Shown: positions 35,201 through 43,884, counted from the first letter of the stretch. The stretch is DNA of 64,000 nucleotides from Pontibacter sp. HSC-14F20 (GCF_019599265.1 NZ_JAHZTC010000006.1:124001-188000); one strand, 5' to 3'. The notes: generated by a model not told the origin, from the sequence alone. Numbers and translations: made by a program.

Positions 35201-38200
35201 TGTACTTTCGCGAAAGATGTGGTGGTAGAAGACGTAGCCGGACCAACAGATTTTGTGCTGACAGCGAATACCGCTACTTGCGGTGGAAGCAATGGCTCCA
35301 TCGTAGTAGGTGCTGTAACGGGTGGTACTTCCGGCTATACCTACAGCAAGGACGGGGTGAACTTTCAGGCCTCTGCTACTTTCGGAGCTTTGGCAGAAGG
35401 CACGTACACCATCACCGTAAAAGACAAAAACGGCTGTACTGTTGCGAAACAGATAGCTGTTACCAACATTGCCGGCCCTACGGATTTCACGGCCACGCTG
35501 AAAGCAACCACCTGCGGCGCGGCGAACGGTGAAATCACAGTGACTGGCGTGACGGGCAACACCACAAGCTATACCTATAGCAAAGACGGTGTGAACTTCC
35601 AAACATCGGCTACTTTCACAGGTTTGGCAGCAGGTGCCCACAGCATTACGGTAAAAGATGCTAATGGCTGTACGTTTGCTAAGTCATTTACGCTGACCAA
35701 CGTTGCCGGTCCTACAGCAGTGGCTGCTACTTCAGCTGCGGCCAGCTGCGCCAATAACGATGGTTCCATCACGGCCGGTGCAGTTACAGGTGGTACGGCT
35801 CCTTATACCTACTCAATTAACGGTACGATCTTCCAGAGCGAAACGGCTTTCACCGGCCTGGCTTCTGGTAACTATACCTTGACGGCGAAAGATGCTAACG
35901 GCTGTATTGTGACTAGAGCAGTTACGATCAACAAGAACATCCCAACCACATTTGCCACTACCTCGGTATCGTCTACCTGCGGAAGCAACAACGGTACGAT
36001 TACAGTAGGAGCGGTAACAGGCGGTTTCACTCCTTATACTTATAGCAAGGACGGCACTACCTTCCAGACGGGCACTACCCTCACAGGCTTTGTAGCCGGC
36101 ACGCATACTATCACGGTGAAGGATGCGAAAGGCTGTATCATCGCGCGTCAGGTAACAGTGAGCGATGTGGCCGGACCATCTAACCTGACTGCCTCTACCA
36201 ACTCATCGACTTGCGGTAACCCGAACGGTCAGCTGACGGTGACGAATGTAAGCGGTGGCGTAGAGCCTTATGCTTACAGCATCAACGGTGGCACTTTCCA
36301 GACTTCGACTACATTTACTGGCCTGGCGGAAGGCACCTACAGCATCTCGGTGCGTGATGCCAGCGGCTGTACCTTTGCCAAAGATGTGGTAGTAAGTAAC
36401 ATTGCCGGTCCAAACTTTACGGCAACAGCCCAGGCCTCTACCTGCGGCGCCAGCAACGGACGCATCAGTGTGAGCGAGGTAAACGGCGGTACGACCCCTT
36501 ATACCTACAGCATCAACGGCACGACTTTCCAGAGTGGCACAAGCTTTACAAATCTGTTGGCTGGTACTTACACGATTGCAGTGAAAGATGCCAACGGCTG
36601 TACAGCTACCCGCGAGGTGGAAGTGACCGACATCGCCGGTCCATCAGACCTGGCGCTTGCTTCGAAAGCCTCTACCTGTGGCAGCGCGAACGGCTCTGTT
36701 TCTGTGAACAATGTGGCGGGCGGCACGGCTCCTTATACTTATAGTATAGACGGCACCAACTTCCAGGCTACAGCTTCTTTCGGAACCGTGCTGGCGGGCA
36801 CTTATACCATCACGGTAAAAGACGCCAACGGCTGTACGTTCAGCAAAGCGATTGTAGTAGAAGATATCGCCGGACCAACTGACCTGACTGCCACAACCAA
36901 AGCGACTACCTGTGGCACCAGCAACGGTGAGATTACAGTAACAGGTGTGACAGGCGGAACTTCAGGATACACCTATAGCAAGGACGGGGTGAACTTCCAG
37001 GCTGAAACAACCCTGACAGGTTTTGCAGCGGGCACGCACACCATCACAGTGAAAGATGCCAATGGCTGTACTTTCACCAAGTCAGTTACGGTAGCCAATA
37101 TCAGCGGTCCAACGGCAGTGGCAGCTTCGACTGCGCCAGCCAGCTGTAACGACAACGACGGCTTGATCACCGCTGGAACGGTAACGGGTGGCACAGCTCC
37201 TTATACCTACAGCATCAACGGCACAAACTTCCAGAGCACAACAGCCTTTACAGGACTAGCTTCCGGAAGCTATACCTTGACAGCGAAAGACGCCAATGGC
37301 TGTATCGTGACACGCAGAGTGACGGTAGGCGAGAACGTGCCAACTAACGTTGCTCACACGACAGTGCCATCTACCTGCGGTCGCAGTGACGGTAGCATCA
37401 CAGTGGGCACGGTTACGGGTGGTACGGGTACCTATACCTATAGCATCAACAACGGCAGCTTCCAATCAGGCACCACTTTCACCGGACTGGCAGCAGGTGC
37501 TCACCGTATTACAGTACGCGACGCGAAAGGCTGTACATTCACCAAGTCGGTTACGCTGGAGAACGTGGCAGGTCCACAGTTCACAGCCTCGACCAAAGCC
37601 ACTACCTGCGGTGCCAGCAACGGCAACATTTTGGTGGGAGCAGTAACTGGCGGCGTGGCTCCTTATACCTACAGCATCAATGGTACGACTTTCCAGAGCA
37701 CGACTACTTTTGCCAATGTAATTGCAGGGGAGTACGCGGTTTCAGTGAAAGACGCCAATGGCTGTATCGGTACGGTAACAGTAGAAGTACAGGACATCGC
37801 CGGACCATCTGACTTCACACTGGCTGGCGCTTCTTCTACTTGCGGTAACAGCAACGCGAGCATCAGCGTCAGCAATGTGGTAGGCGGCACGGCTCCTTAT
37901 ACCTATAGCAAGAATGGTACTAACTTCCAGACTTCAGCCAACTTTGGTTCGCTGGCAGCAGGAGAGTACACCATCACCGTGAAAGACGCCAACGGTTGCT
38001 TGGTTGCCAAGACCATCGAAGTAACTGACATCCCTGGACCAAGCGAACTGACACTGGCCAGCACGGCCTCTACCTGCGGCAGTGCCAACGGTGTGGTAAT
38101 CGTGAATGGCGTGACCGGTGGAACAGCTCCTTATACCTACTCGATCAACGGTACCACTTATCAGGCCGGAACTCGCTTTGAGTCGGTGTTGGCAGGGAAG

Positions 38201-41200
38201 TATACCGTGACGGTAAAAGATGCCAATGGCTGTACCTTGAGCAGAGAAATCACCGTGAATGATATTGCTGGTCCTTCTGATCTGGTAGCCACTGCCAAAG
38301 CTTCTACCTGCGGCGCGGCAAACGGCGAACTGACCATCACAGGCACAACGGGCGGAACGGCTCCTTACCAGTACAGCAAAGACGGTGTGAACTTCCAGTC
38401 TGAACTGACGCTCACCGGATTTGGAGCGGGTTCGCACACCATCACCGTGCGCGACGCTAACGGCTGTACTTTCGAGAAAGCTTTTAACGTAATTAACACT
38501 GGCGGACCAACAGCAGTGGCGGCAACGTCAGGAGCGGCAAGCTGCGCCGATAACGATGGCTCGATCACAGCCGGCACAGTTATTGGTGGCACAGCTCCTT
38601 ATACCTATAGCATCAACGGTACGACTTTCCAAAGCACAACAGCCTTTACAGGACTGGCTTCTGGAGAGTATACCTTAACGGTGAAAGATGCCAACGGATG
38701 TACAGTAACCAGAACAGTTACTGTAACCAAAAACATCCCAACGACTTTTGCCTCCACCACCACTGCCACTACCTGCGGTAGCAACAACGGCACGATCACA
38801 GTGGGTGAAGTAACTGGTGGGTTCGCTCCTTATACCTATAGCAAGGATGGCACAACTTTCCAGACTTCGGCTACGCTGACTGGTTTTGTGGCCGGAACGC
38901 ATACCATCACGGTGAAGGATGCCAAAGGCTGTACCTACGCTGCACAGGTACAGGTAAGCGACATAGCGGGTCCATCTGGACTGGCTATCGCACCAAAAGC
39001 AAGTACCTGCGGTGATGCAAACGCTTCATTCGCCATCAATGGCGTGACCGGCGGCACGGCTCCTTATACCTACAGCATCGACGGCACGAACTTCCAGAGC
39101 GCAACTACTTTTGCCTCGCTGGCTGCCGGCGCCTACCAGGTGACGGTGAAGGATGCCAACGGCTGTACCTATACGCAGGCGGTAACGCTGGAGAACATCC
39201 CGGGTCCGTCTGACTTTGTAGCTTCTGCCCAGTCTTCGAGCTGCGGACGTGCGAACGGAACTGTAACAGTGGGTGACGTAACAGAAGGCACAGCGCCTTA
39301 TACCTACAGCAAAGACGGCGTGAACTTCCAGGAATCGGCTACCCTGACCGGACTACTGGCAGGCGAGCGCACGATTACGGTGAAAGATGCCAATGGCTGT
39401 ACAATTGCTAAAGTCTTGACAATAGAAGATGTGCCTGGTCCAAGCGATATGATCCTGGCTAGCACAGCCTCTACCTGCGGCAGCGCTAACGGCACGATCA
39501 ACGTGACAGGTGTAACTGGTGTGGCAGGTGGTTATACCTACAGCATCGACGGTACTAACTTCCAGCAAGGCACTGCTTTCGAAGGTGTGCTGGCCGGCAA
39601 ACATACCGTGACCGTGAAGGATGCCAACGGCTGTACCTTCAGTAAAGAGATCGTGGTAGACAACATTGCTGGTCCTACTGACCTGACTGTTTCTGCTAAG
39701 GCATCTACTTGCGGCGCAGCAAACGGCGAACTGACAGTGACGAACGTTTCAGGTGGAACGGGAGCTTATTCTTACTCCATCGATGGTACGACCTTCCAGA
39801 CAGGAGCTACCTTCACAGGTCTTCTTGCCGGAAGCCATACCATCACGGTAAAAGACGCCAACGGATGTACATTTGCCAAAACCTTCACGGTGTCTGACAT
39901 AGCAGGACCTTCTGCATTAGCGGCGAGTGCACAAGCTGCAACCTGCGCTGACAACGACGGCCGCATCTCAGCGGGCACGGTGACAGGTGGTACGGCTCCT
40001 TATACCTACAGCCTGAATGGCGGTGCTTTCCAGTCCGGAACAGCCTTCACGGCATTGGCTTCAGGCGAGTATACCCTGACGGTGCGCGACGCCAAAGGCT
40101 GCGAAACGACAACTACGGTAAAAGTCGAGAAAGACGGTCCGGGTAGCTTTGTTGCCTCAACCAATAGCTCAACCTGCGGCAGTGACAATGGCAGCATCCG
40201 AATTACCTCAATAGACGGTGGTGTGGCTCCTTATACCTACAGCTTGAACGGTGGCGCTTTCCAAAGCGCAGCCAGTTTCTCAGGTCTGATGGCAGGAGCT
40301 TACACCATCACAGTAAAAGACGCCAACAACTGTAAACACACTGAGACGATCACGATCAGCGATGTGGCTGGTCCTTCTGACCTGACTGCTTCAGCCCAGA
40401 ACACCACTTGCGGCAATAGCAACGGACAGATCAGTGTCAGCAACGTGGCAGGCGGAACTGCCCCTTATACCTACAGCATCAACAGTTCCAACTTCCAGAC
40501 ATCAGCCAGCTTCACAGCTTTGGCTGCTGGCGAGTACCTGGTAACGGTGAAAGATGCGAATGGCTGTACTTTCGCGAAAGCGGTTGCTGTAACAAACACT
40601 GATGGTCCGGAAGGATTTGCCACCACAACCAAAGCATCCACTTGCGGTGCCAGCAACGGCAGCGTGACGATTGGTGCAGTAACCGGAGGGCGCGCTCCTT
40701 ATACCTACAGCAAAGATGGATCTGACTTCCAGAATTCGGCTGAGCTGACAGGTATGGCGGCAGGCAACCACACGGTTTACATCAAAGACGCCAACGGCTG
40801 TACTTTCAGCAAAGCGGTGGTGATCGAGAACATTGCTGGTCCGACTGAGTTTGCGCTGAGGGCCTCTACAGCAACCTGCGGCGAAGCCAACGGTAGCATC
40901 ACGGCAAGCGGCGTGAAGGGCGGAACAGCTCCTTATACCTACAGCTTGAACGGCGGAGCTTTCCAAAGCGAAGTGGCATTTGTTTCGGTAGCAGCTGGTG
41001 AGCACACCATCACAGTTAAAGACGCCAATGGCTGCACAATCGAGAAGAAAGTAGTGGTAAGCAACGTAGCTGGTCCTTCCGATCTGACTGCAAACACAAC
41101 CGCTACTTCCTGCGACGCCAATGACGGAGCGATCAATGTAAGCCAGGTAACTGGCGGTGTAGCGCCTTATACCTACTCCATCAACGGCACGACTTTCCAG

Positions 41201-42736
41201 GCTTCAGCAGCTTTTGCATCGCTGGCTCCGGGTGAGTACGAGGTGAGGGTGAAGGATGCCAATGGCTGCAGTGCAGTAACAACTGTGACAGTTGGCCAGA
41301 AAGGTCCGAAAGAAGCGACGCTAACAGCAAACAAAGCAGCCTGCGGCGAAACGAACGGTTCGATCACAGTAACGGAAGTAGACGGTGGCACGGCCCCTTA
41401 TACCTACAGCCTGAACGGTGGTAGCTTCCAGACTTCAGCCACTTTCGCTAACCTGGCGGCAGGTGCTTATACCATCACCATCAAAGACGCCGAAGGCTGT
41501 GCCATCACGGTAGAGCAAACGGTAACGTCTAGTGGCGGTGTAGAAAGCTTCACGGCGACTGGAACCGATGCCAGCTGCGGGGAACGCAACGGCCGCATTG
41601 CCATCAGCGAGATTGTGGGTGGAGCAGCGCCTTATACCTACAGCATCGACAAAATCAACTTTGTGTCTGAGCCAAACTTTACTGGCTTGGCCGAAGGTGA
41701 GTACCAAGTAACGGTGAAAGACGCCAGCGGCTGCATCCTGATCGAGACGGTAACATTGCAAAACAGCCCGATGCTGACCGATGCGAAATTCACGGTTTCT
41801 GCTGCCACTTGTGGCGAAAAAGCCGGTGAGGTTGTCGTGACGGAAGTAACCGGTGGCACAGCTCCTTATACCTACTCACTCGACGGTACTAACTTCTCTG
41901 CTTCAGCCACACTGGCGAACGTAGCAGCCGGAAGCTATACCCTGATCGTGAAAGATGCCAAAGGTTGTACCTTCTCAGTTCCGGTAACAGTAGTTAGTCT
42001 CTCCAGCAAAATAGCGCAGGTTAGCCATATCAGCTGCTTCGGCGACAAGAACGGTACGATCCTGATCGAGGCAACCGGAGGCGATGCGAGCACTGAATAC
42101 AGCATCGACAACGGCAAGACCTTCCAGAAAACACCGGAGTTCACGGGACTGGCCAAAGGTACTTACCAGGTGGTAACACGCTTCTCTTCTACCTGCACCA
42201 TTACGCTGGGTGCTGTGGAGATTACAGAACCGGCTGCCCTGCAGGTAGAGATGACTGTGAATGATGGTATGCCGGGTAAACCTAACTCAGGCAGCGCCAA
42301 AGTGAGCACGATCAGCGGCGGTACGGCACCATACGTCTACTCATTAAACGGAGCAGAGTTTGTAAACGAGTCGGAGTTCCTGAACCTGCGCGGTGGTAAG
42401 CACTTCCTGAAAGTACGCGATGCCAACGGCTGTATCACAGAAGTCGAGTTTGATGTAACAAGCCTCGGCGAACTGGATATCCCGAACGGTTTCACACCGA
42501 ACGGCGACGGCATCAACGACACCTGGGTGATCCGCAATCTGCCGGAAACTTACCCTAACTGCCGCGTAACGGTTTACAACCGCTGGGGTAGCCCGGTTTT
42601 CGAATCGAAAGGATATGGCAAAGAGTGGGACGGTTCGAACAAGGGCAAACGACTGCCAGATGGTACCTACTACGCCATCATCGAGTTCGGTGACGATACG
42701 CCGGCTGTCAAGACATCAGTGACCATCATGCGTTAA
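29237..42736 (+). CDS. Giant SprB-like adhesin with type B T9SS sorting domain
   Basis: About 4,499 residues from the ATG at 29237; the frame is open from 29177, but MNKLLQFILVAVLYICGSMSTFAQ is a clean signal peptide. Order: beta-propeller-type (SBBP) repeats at about residues 30-455, with motifs like DASGNSYITGSFSG; Ig-like segments; a Cys-containing module at about 632-823; PKD-like segments to about 990; 44 SprB-type repeats of about 77 residues (about 996-4412); and a C-terminal gliding-motility-associated domain (IPNGFTPNGDGINDTWVI, 4413-4499), the type B T9SS signal. Most repeats carry two Cys (STCGxxNG and DANGC), a likely disulfide. In Flavobacterium, SprB is the cell-surface adhesin of gliding, and its export needs SprF, matched by the next gene. 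Gliding itself is not proven here. Confidence 0.93.
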   Translation: MNKLLQFILVAVLYICGSMSTFAQERDIKWVQTVGGTSHDHGRAIQIDGAGNVYTLGHFSAPSALFGSASLTTTSIGTYLTKYSSTGAFLWARKISDTNITDEGSLKTDAAGNSYVVTSFTGSATLGSSLTSSGSSDVVIVKYNTSGTVQWATKAGGAGADKGTGITVDASGNSYITGSFSGTGNFGITSLVSSGNTDGFVAMLNPSGVFVWAQKLGGAAADEGRGIAIDANGEVYVAGNFNGNFTFGITTLTHGGNQDIFLAAYTSGGIPKWAGRAGSNNRDRVNGLGIDAAGNLYLGGHFNGAPTFGTGISIPNSGSQDIFLAKYNSSGTALWATKAGGGGTEELHDLHVDKDGHLYLTGSYSGNNISIGGPLPNSVGALDIFAAQYSSDGNPVWGIGAGSALDDRGFGITSDAARNMYVTGYFQGNTTNFGGIVIPNKGGEETFISQLIPLLRTTSVTAGAYCPGQAITVSYATSRSLGNGYRAELSDASGSFANPTAIGSISNNTGSITATIPADTPAGNRYRIRVFSVGARRAGADNGTDIIINARPALPELTASSPSVGGTLYLSATEIPGATYSWTGPNGFTSSLREPTRANMRTTDAGTYRLTVTTNGCTSTATIAVVISTVPTFDVDLRGNPNGDWTSPPTSRNGSVCADNNCIQFNVILDARAGQIVVTVDGGSGGMDYTINCGPKVRVGDEVCAPNSGIFTITFCKPGNNANSYTIKSIAAFVPQSDVSLTSGCSDILRAPETFNEESIVWEDLTGNGAYLKYLSFPNGKKEAVVTGDDNAPAYVDYRARGTAYQSSCSDNLYYDDIRVFFYPKPVVTVAPTPAIICPGGGGVVLRGNVTGGNQDAGFTYRWTNAAGTQVGTGINYTATAVGTYKFSVIPNNAQNCEEFSSTIDVVSNLTANAGPDQLVCAGSTVQLAGTVTAATGGRWVGGAGTFSSRTNLNATYSPTTAELNAGSVTLTLESTGNGNCGPVYDEVVISFYKMEMELTGTPVICNGTLGTITAIVTGAQGPLNYVWSSGETTASIANKAAGTYSVTVTDAKGCSILKDFTITQVTGPSDFTATPTNTTCGNANGQIIVNNVTGGTANYTYSKDGTNFQTSNTFTGLAVGNHTITVRDANGCTVAKSFTLTNTPGPTAVAATSNPASCRNNDGSITAGEVTGGTGTKTYSINGANFQAGTTFTGLTSGDYILTAKDANGCTVTTSVTVTQASITNFTATPASSTCGNPNGTVTISGVVGGVGELEYSKNGQTYQSSNVLTGFAAGTHTVWVRDSKGCVFSKSVTVSNIPGPTNFTATPTASTCGNANGQIIVSNVVSTGNRTFTYSINGGDYQSTGTFTGLAANTYTIAVRDANGCTFSKSVTVTNVAGPTAVAATSTSASCRNNDGTITAGAVTGGTGTQEYSINGTTFQAGTTFTGLASGNYTLTARDTNGCTVTTSVRVEQVMPTDFTLTPTAGTCGNPNGSVLVSNIVGGVSPYKYSRNGTTFQDDATLTGFAAGTYTITVQDARGCTFSKQIAITNVPGPSDFAFTAASSTCSGTNGSITVGTVTGGTGTKTYAINGGSFQNSNVFSGLRANKYSITVKDANGCTFSKEVTVGDVAGPGNFAATVANTTCGAANGQITVTGVTGGAGTYTYSRDGVNFQNSAVFSGLAIGTHTITVRDENNCRFSRTFTLTNVAGPTAVTATAQAASCRNNDGTITVGSVTGGTGTMTYSINGTTFQAGKVFSGLAAGPYTVTAKDANGCTVTLSVTVGTDVPTDFAFTTNPSTCGNSNGTITVGTVTGGTSPYQYSKDGQNFSNNATLTGFSSTTHTIWVRDNKGCVVSRQVAVSNEAGPTDLVATATSSSCGNPNGALTVTGVTGGKEGYTYSIDGTNFQASATFTALAARTYNVTVKDANGCTYTEAVVVSDVAGPSDFTPAVTATSCGRNNGSIRVTAVVGGTSGYTYSINGGVFQTSNTFGSLGAGTYNITVKDAKGCTFAKDVVVEDVAGPTDFVLTANTATCGGSNGSIVVGAVTGGTSGYTYSKDGVNFQASATFGALAEGTYTITVKDKNGCTVAKQIAVTNIAGPTDFTATLKATTCGAANGEITVTGVTGNTTSYTYSKDGVNFQTSATFTGLAAGAHSITVKDANGCTFAKSFTLTNVAGPTAVAATSAAASCANNDGSITAGAVTGGTAPYTYSINGTIFQSETAFTGLASGNYTLTAKDANGCIVTRAVTINKNIPTTFATTSVSSTCGSNNGTITVGAVTGGFTPYTYSKDGTTFQTGTTLTGFVAGTHTITVKDAKGCIIARQVTVSDVAGPSNLTASTNSSTCGNPNGQLTVTNVSGGVEPYAYSINGGTFQTSTTFTGLAEGTYSISVRDASGCTFAKDVVVSNIAGPNFTATAQASTCGASNGRISVSEVNGGTTPYTYSINGTTFQSGTSFTNLLAGTYTIAVKDANGCTATREVEVTDIAGPSDLALASKASTCGSANGSVSVNNVAGGTAPYTYSIDGTNFQATASFGTVLAGTYTITVKDANGCTFSKAIVVEDIAGPTDLTATTKATTCGTSNGEITVTGVTGGTSGYTYSKDGVNFQAETTLTGFAAGTHTITVKDANGCTFTKSVTVANISGPTAVAASTAPASCNDNDGLITAGTVTGGTAPYTYSINGTNFQSTTAFTGLASGSYTLTAKDANGCIVTRRVTVGENVPTNVAHTTVPSTCGRSDGSITVGTVTGGTGTYTYSINNGSFQSGTTFTGLAAGAHRITVRDAKGCTFTKSVTLENVAGPQFTASTKATTCGASNGNILVGAVTGGVAPYTYSINGTTFQSTTTFANVIAGEYAVSVKDANGCIGTVTVEVQDIAGPSDFTLAGASSTCGNSNASISVSNVVGGTAPYTYSKNGTNFQTSANFGSLAAGEYTITVKDANGCLVAKTIEVTDIPGPSELTLASTASTCGSANGVVIVNGVTGGTAPYTYSINGTTYQAGTRFESVLAGKYTVTVKDANGCTLSREITVNDIAGPSDLVATAKASTCGAANGELTITGTTGGTAPYQYSKDGVNFQSELTLTGFGAGSHTITVRDANGCTFEKAFNVINTGGPTAVAATSGAASCADNDGSITAGTVIGGTAPYTYSINGTTFQSTTAFTGLASGEYTLTVKDANGCTVTRTVTVTKNIPTTFASTTTATTCGSNNGTITVGEVTGGFAPYTYSKDGTTFQTSATLTGFVAGTHTITVKDAKGCTYAAQVQVSDIAGPSGLAIAPKASTCGDANASFAINGVTGGTAPYTYSIDGTNFQSATTFASLAAGAYQVTVKDANGCTYTQAVTLENIPGPSDFVASAQSSSCGRANGTVTVGDVTEGTAPYTYSKDGVNFQESATLTGLLAGERTITVKDANGCTIAKVLTIEDVPGPSDMILASTASTCGSANGTINVTGVTGVAGGYTYSIDGTNFQQGTAFEGVLAGKHTVTVKDANGCTFSKEIVVDNIAGPTDLTVSAKASTCGAANGELTVTNVSGGTGAYSYSIDGTTFQTGATFTGLLAGSHTITVKDANGCTFAKTFTVSDIAGPSALAASAQAATCADNDGRISAGTVTGGTAPYTYSLNGGAFQSGTAFTALASGEYTLTVRDAKGCETTTTVKVEKDGPGSFVASTNSSTCGSDNGSIRITSIDGGVAPYTYSLNGGAFQSAASFSGLMAGAYTITVKDANNCKHTETITISDVAGPSDLTASAQNTTCGNSNGQISVSNVAGGTAPYTYSINSSNFQTSASFTALAAGEYLVTVKDANGCTFAKAVAVTNTDGPEGFATTTKASTCGASNGSVTIGAVTGGRAPYTYSKDGSDFQNSAELTGMAAGNHTVYIKDANGCTFSKAVVIENIAGPTEFALRASTATCGEANGSITASGVKGGTAPYTYSLNGGAFQSEVAFVSVAAGEHTITVKDANGCTIEKKVVVSNVAGPSDLTANTTATSCDANDGAINVSQVTGGVAPYTYSINGTTFQASAAFASLAPGEYEVRVKDANGCSAVTTVTVGQKGPKEATLTANKAACGETNGSITVTEVDGGTAPYTYSLNGGSFQTSATFANLAAGAYTITIKDAEGCAITVEQTVTSSGGVESFTATGTDASCGERNGRIAISEIVGGAAPYTYSIDKINFVSEPNFTGLAEGEYQVTVKDASGCILIETVTLQNSPMLTDAKFTVSAATCGEKAGEVVVTEVTGGTAPYTYSLDGTNFSASATLANVAAGSYTLIVKDAKGCTFSVPVTVVSLSSKIAQVSHISCFGDKNGTILIEATGGDASTEYSIDNGKTFQKTPEFTGLAKGTYQVVTRFSSTCTITLGAVEITEPAALQVEMTVNDGMPGKPNSGSAKVSTISGGTAPYVYSLNGAEFVNESEFLNLRGGKHFLKVRDANGCITEVEFDVTSLGELDIPNGFTPNGDGINDTWVIRNLPETYPNCRVTVYNRWGSPVFESKGYGKEWDGSNKGKRLPDGTYYAIIEFGDDTPAVKTSVTIMR
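32222..42472 (+). repeat. 44 tandem SprB-type repeats inside the adhesin gene
   Basis: Repeats of about 231-234 bp run in frame with the adhesin. Common core: GPSDF...STCGxxNG...VTGGTAPYTYSxNGTxFQ...FTGLxAGxYTITVKDANGCT. The first and last two copies are the most diverged. DNA identity is high in the PYTYS segment, where CCTTATACCTACAGC recurs many times, which suggests ongoing exchange between copies. Confidence 0.92.
34307..41302 (+). repeat. Higher-order array: five blocks of six SprB repeats
   Basis: A distinctive repeat type (GPTAVAATS..ASC..NDGSITAG) recurs at 34307, 35708, 37106, 38504 and 39905, and the next block boundary is at 41303. The spacings are 1401, 1398, 1398, 1401 and 1398 bp. 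The five other positions of the block also match in register; for example the AANGE-type repeat is always the last of the block. This indicates duplication in units of six. Confidence 0.85.
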
Positions 42737-42763
42737 GTTTCGCCATTTTAGAAAGAGACCGTT

Positions 42764-43717
42764 ATGAAAAATAAGATATTAATTCTCTGCTTCCTGCTGA
42801 TCGCCTTCACCGCATCGGCTCAGCAGAAAGCTCTTTACTCACAGTACATGACCAATTACTTCATTCTCAACCCGGCAGTAGCTGGGTTTGAGAAGGATGT
42901 AAACATCAAAATGGGCTATCGCAATCAATGGGTTGGCTTTGAGGGAGCTCCCAAAACCTTTTATCTGAGTGGGGAAGGAGCTTTATTCAACAAGCACCTG
43001 AAGCGCAGTCGCAAGGCGCAGGGCTTCCATGGGGCAGGCGGTATGGTCTATACCGACCAGACAGGCCCAACCACCCGTACCGGTGCGCTGGCTTCCTACG
43101 CTTACCATGTGCCCTTGAACCGCAAGATATTCCTGTCGTCGGGCTTTTCTGCCGGTTTCCAGCAGTTCCGCTTCGACCCGGCCAAGGTGCGTCTGGCAGA
43201 CGGCTCCAACGAGCATGACCCCGTGACCAACCACGGCCGTGTAGACGCTTTTATGCCCGACCTGACACTCGGTACTTTCATGCACTCAGAAGACTTTTAC
43301 TTCGGGATTTCCCTGTTTCAGGTGCTTGGCAACAAGATAAATGAAGTGGATGGGGGAGAAGAAGTGAGTCGCCTATCGCGCCACTTGTTTGTGTCGGGTG
43401 GGTACAACTATGATGTGCACGACAAGGTTCGCCTGATGCCTTCAGCTTTGCTCAAGTATGTGCAGGGGGCTCCAATTCAGGCTGATTTTAACGTGAAAGC
43501 TGCCTACCATATGAGCAAGCGCCGCCAGAAGTCAGTGTACGACGATCAGGTATGGGGAGGCATCTCTTACCGTACCCAGGATGCCATTGTAGGCCTGGTT
43601 GGAGTGCAGTTTCAGGAGCAGTTCCAGCTGAGCTATACCTACGACATCACGGTGTCGCCTGTGCGCCACCATAGTGCAGGTTCACATGAAATCGTATTAG
43701 GTTATCGCTTCAAGTAA
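42764..43717 (+). CDS. PorP/SprF family T9SS outer-membrane protein
   Basis: A 317-residue protein. It has a signal peptide (MKNKILILCFLLIAFTASA), then QQKALYSQYMTNYFILNPAVAGFEKDVNIKMGYRNQWVGFEGAPKTFYLS (read in parts), the hallmark N-terminus of PorP/SprF proteins, beta-rich throughout with a C-terminal strand EIVLGYRFK. In Flavobacterium johnsoniae SprF is needed to get SprB to the surface, and PorP/SprF-like partners typically sit directly after genes for type B sorting-domain cargo. It starts 27 bp after the adhesin stop codon and is surely co-transcribed, so it is the probable dedicated partner of that adhesin. Confidence 0.95.
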   Translation: MKNKILILCFLLIAFTASAQQKALYSQYMTNYFILNPAVAGFEKDVNIKMGYRNQWVGFEGAPKTFYLSGEGALFNKHLKRSRKAQGFHGAGGMVYTDQTGPTTRTGALASYAYHVPLNRKIFLSSGFSAGFQQFRFDPAKVRLADGSNEHDPVTNHGRVDAFMPDLTLGTFMHSEDFYFGISLFQVLGNKINEVDGGEEVSRLSRHLFVSGGYNYDVHDKVRLMPSALLKYVQGAPIQADFNVKAAYHMSKRRQKSVYDDQVWGGISYRTQDAIVGLVGVQFQEQFQLSYTYDITVSPVRHHSAGSHEIVLGYRFK

Positions 43718-43740
43718 AACTCAAGTCCATCGTTCACAAA

Positions 43741-43780
43741 CTAGAAAGGCCAGCGCATATGCGCTGGCCTTTCTAGTTTA
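43741..43780 (+). terminator. Terminator of the adhesin-SprF operon
   Basis: A perfect 36-bp palindrome (43741-43776, CTAGAAAGGCCAGCGCAT and its complement) centred on ATGC-rich bases, followed by TTTA. It lies 23 bp after the SprF-like stop codon. Confidence 0.85.
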
Positions 43781-43830
43781 ATACTCTCAGTAGTTCTATG
43801 ATATCTGAATCAGATGTTTTCTATTAAATT

Positions 43831-43869
43831 CTATACCTGCAATCTGTACACCTTGTGCGCCAGGTATAG
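43831..43869. repeat. Inverted pair of the CTATACCT/AGGTATAG word
   Basis: CTATACCT (43831-43838) and AGGTATAG (43862-43869), 23 bp apart, in the gap between the SprF-like gene and the convergent M14 gene. Confidence 0.55.
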
Positions 43870-43884
43870 GAATCAATTAGCTGG

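Noticed and set aside
32222-42472. CRISPR-like regular spacing of similar sequence
   Set aside because: Units are about 230 bp, lie in frame inside one coding sequence and encode SprB-type domains; no short direct repeats with unique spacers and no cas genes.
29700-42540. Dozens of open frames of 60-170 codons on the minus strand and in other plus frames across the adhesin gene
   Set aside because: They repeat with the period of the SprB units and have translated sequences that merely mirror the repeats; no start context, signal or domain.
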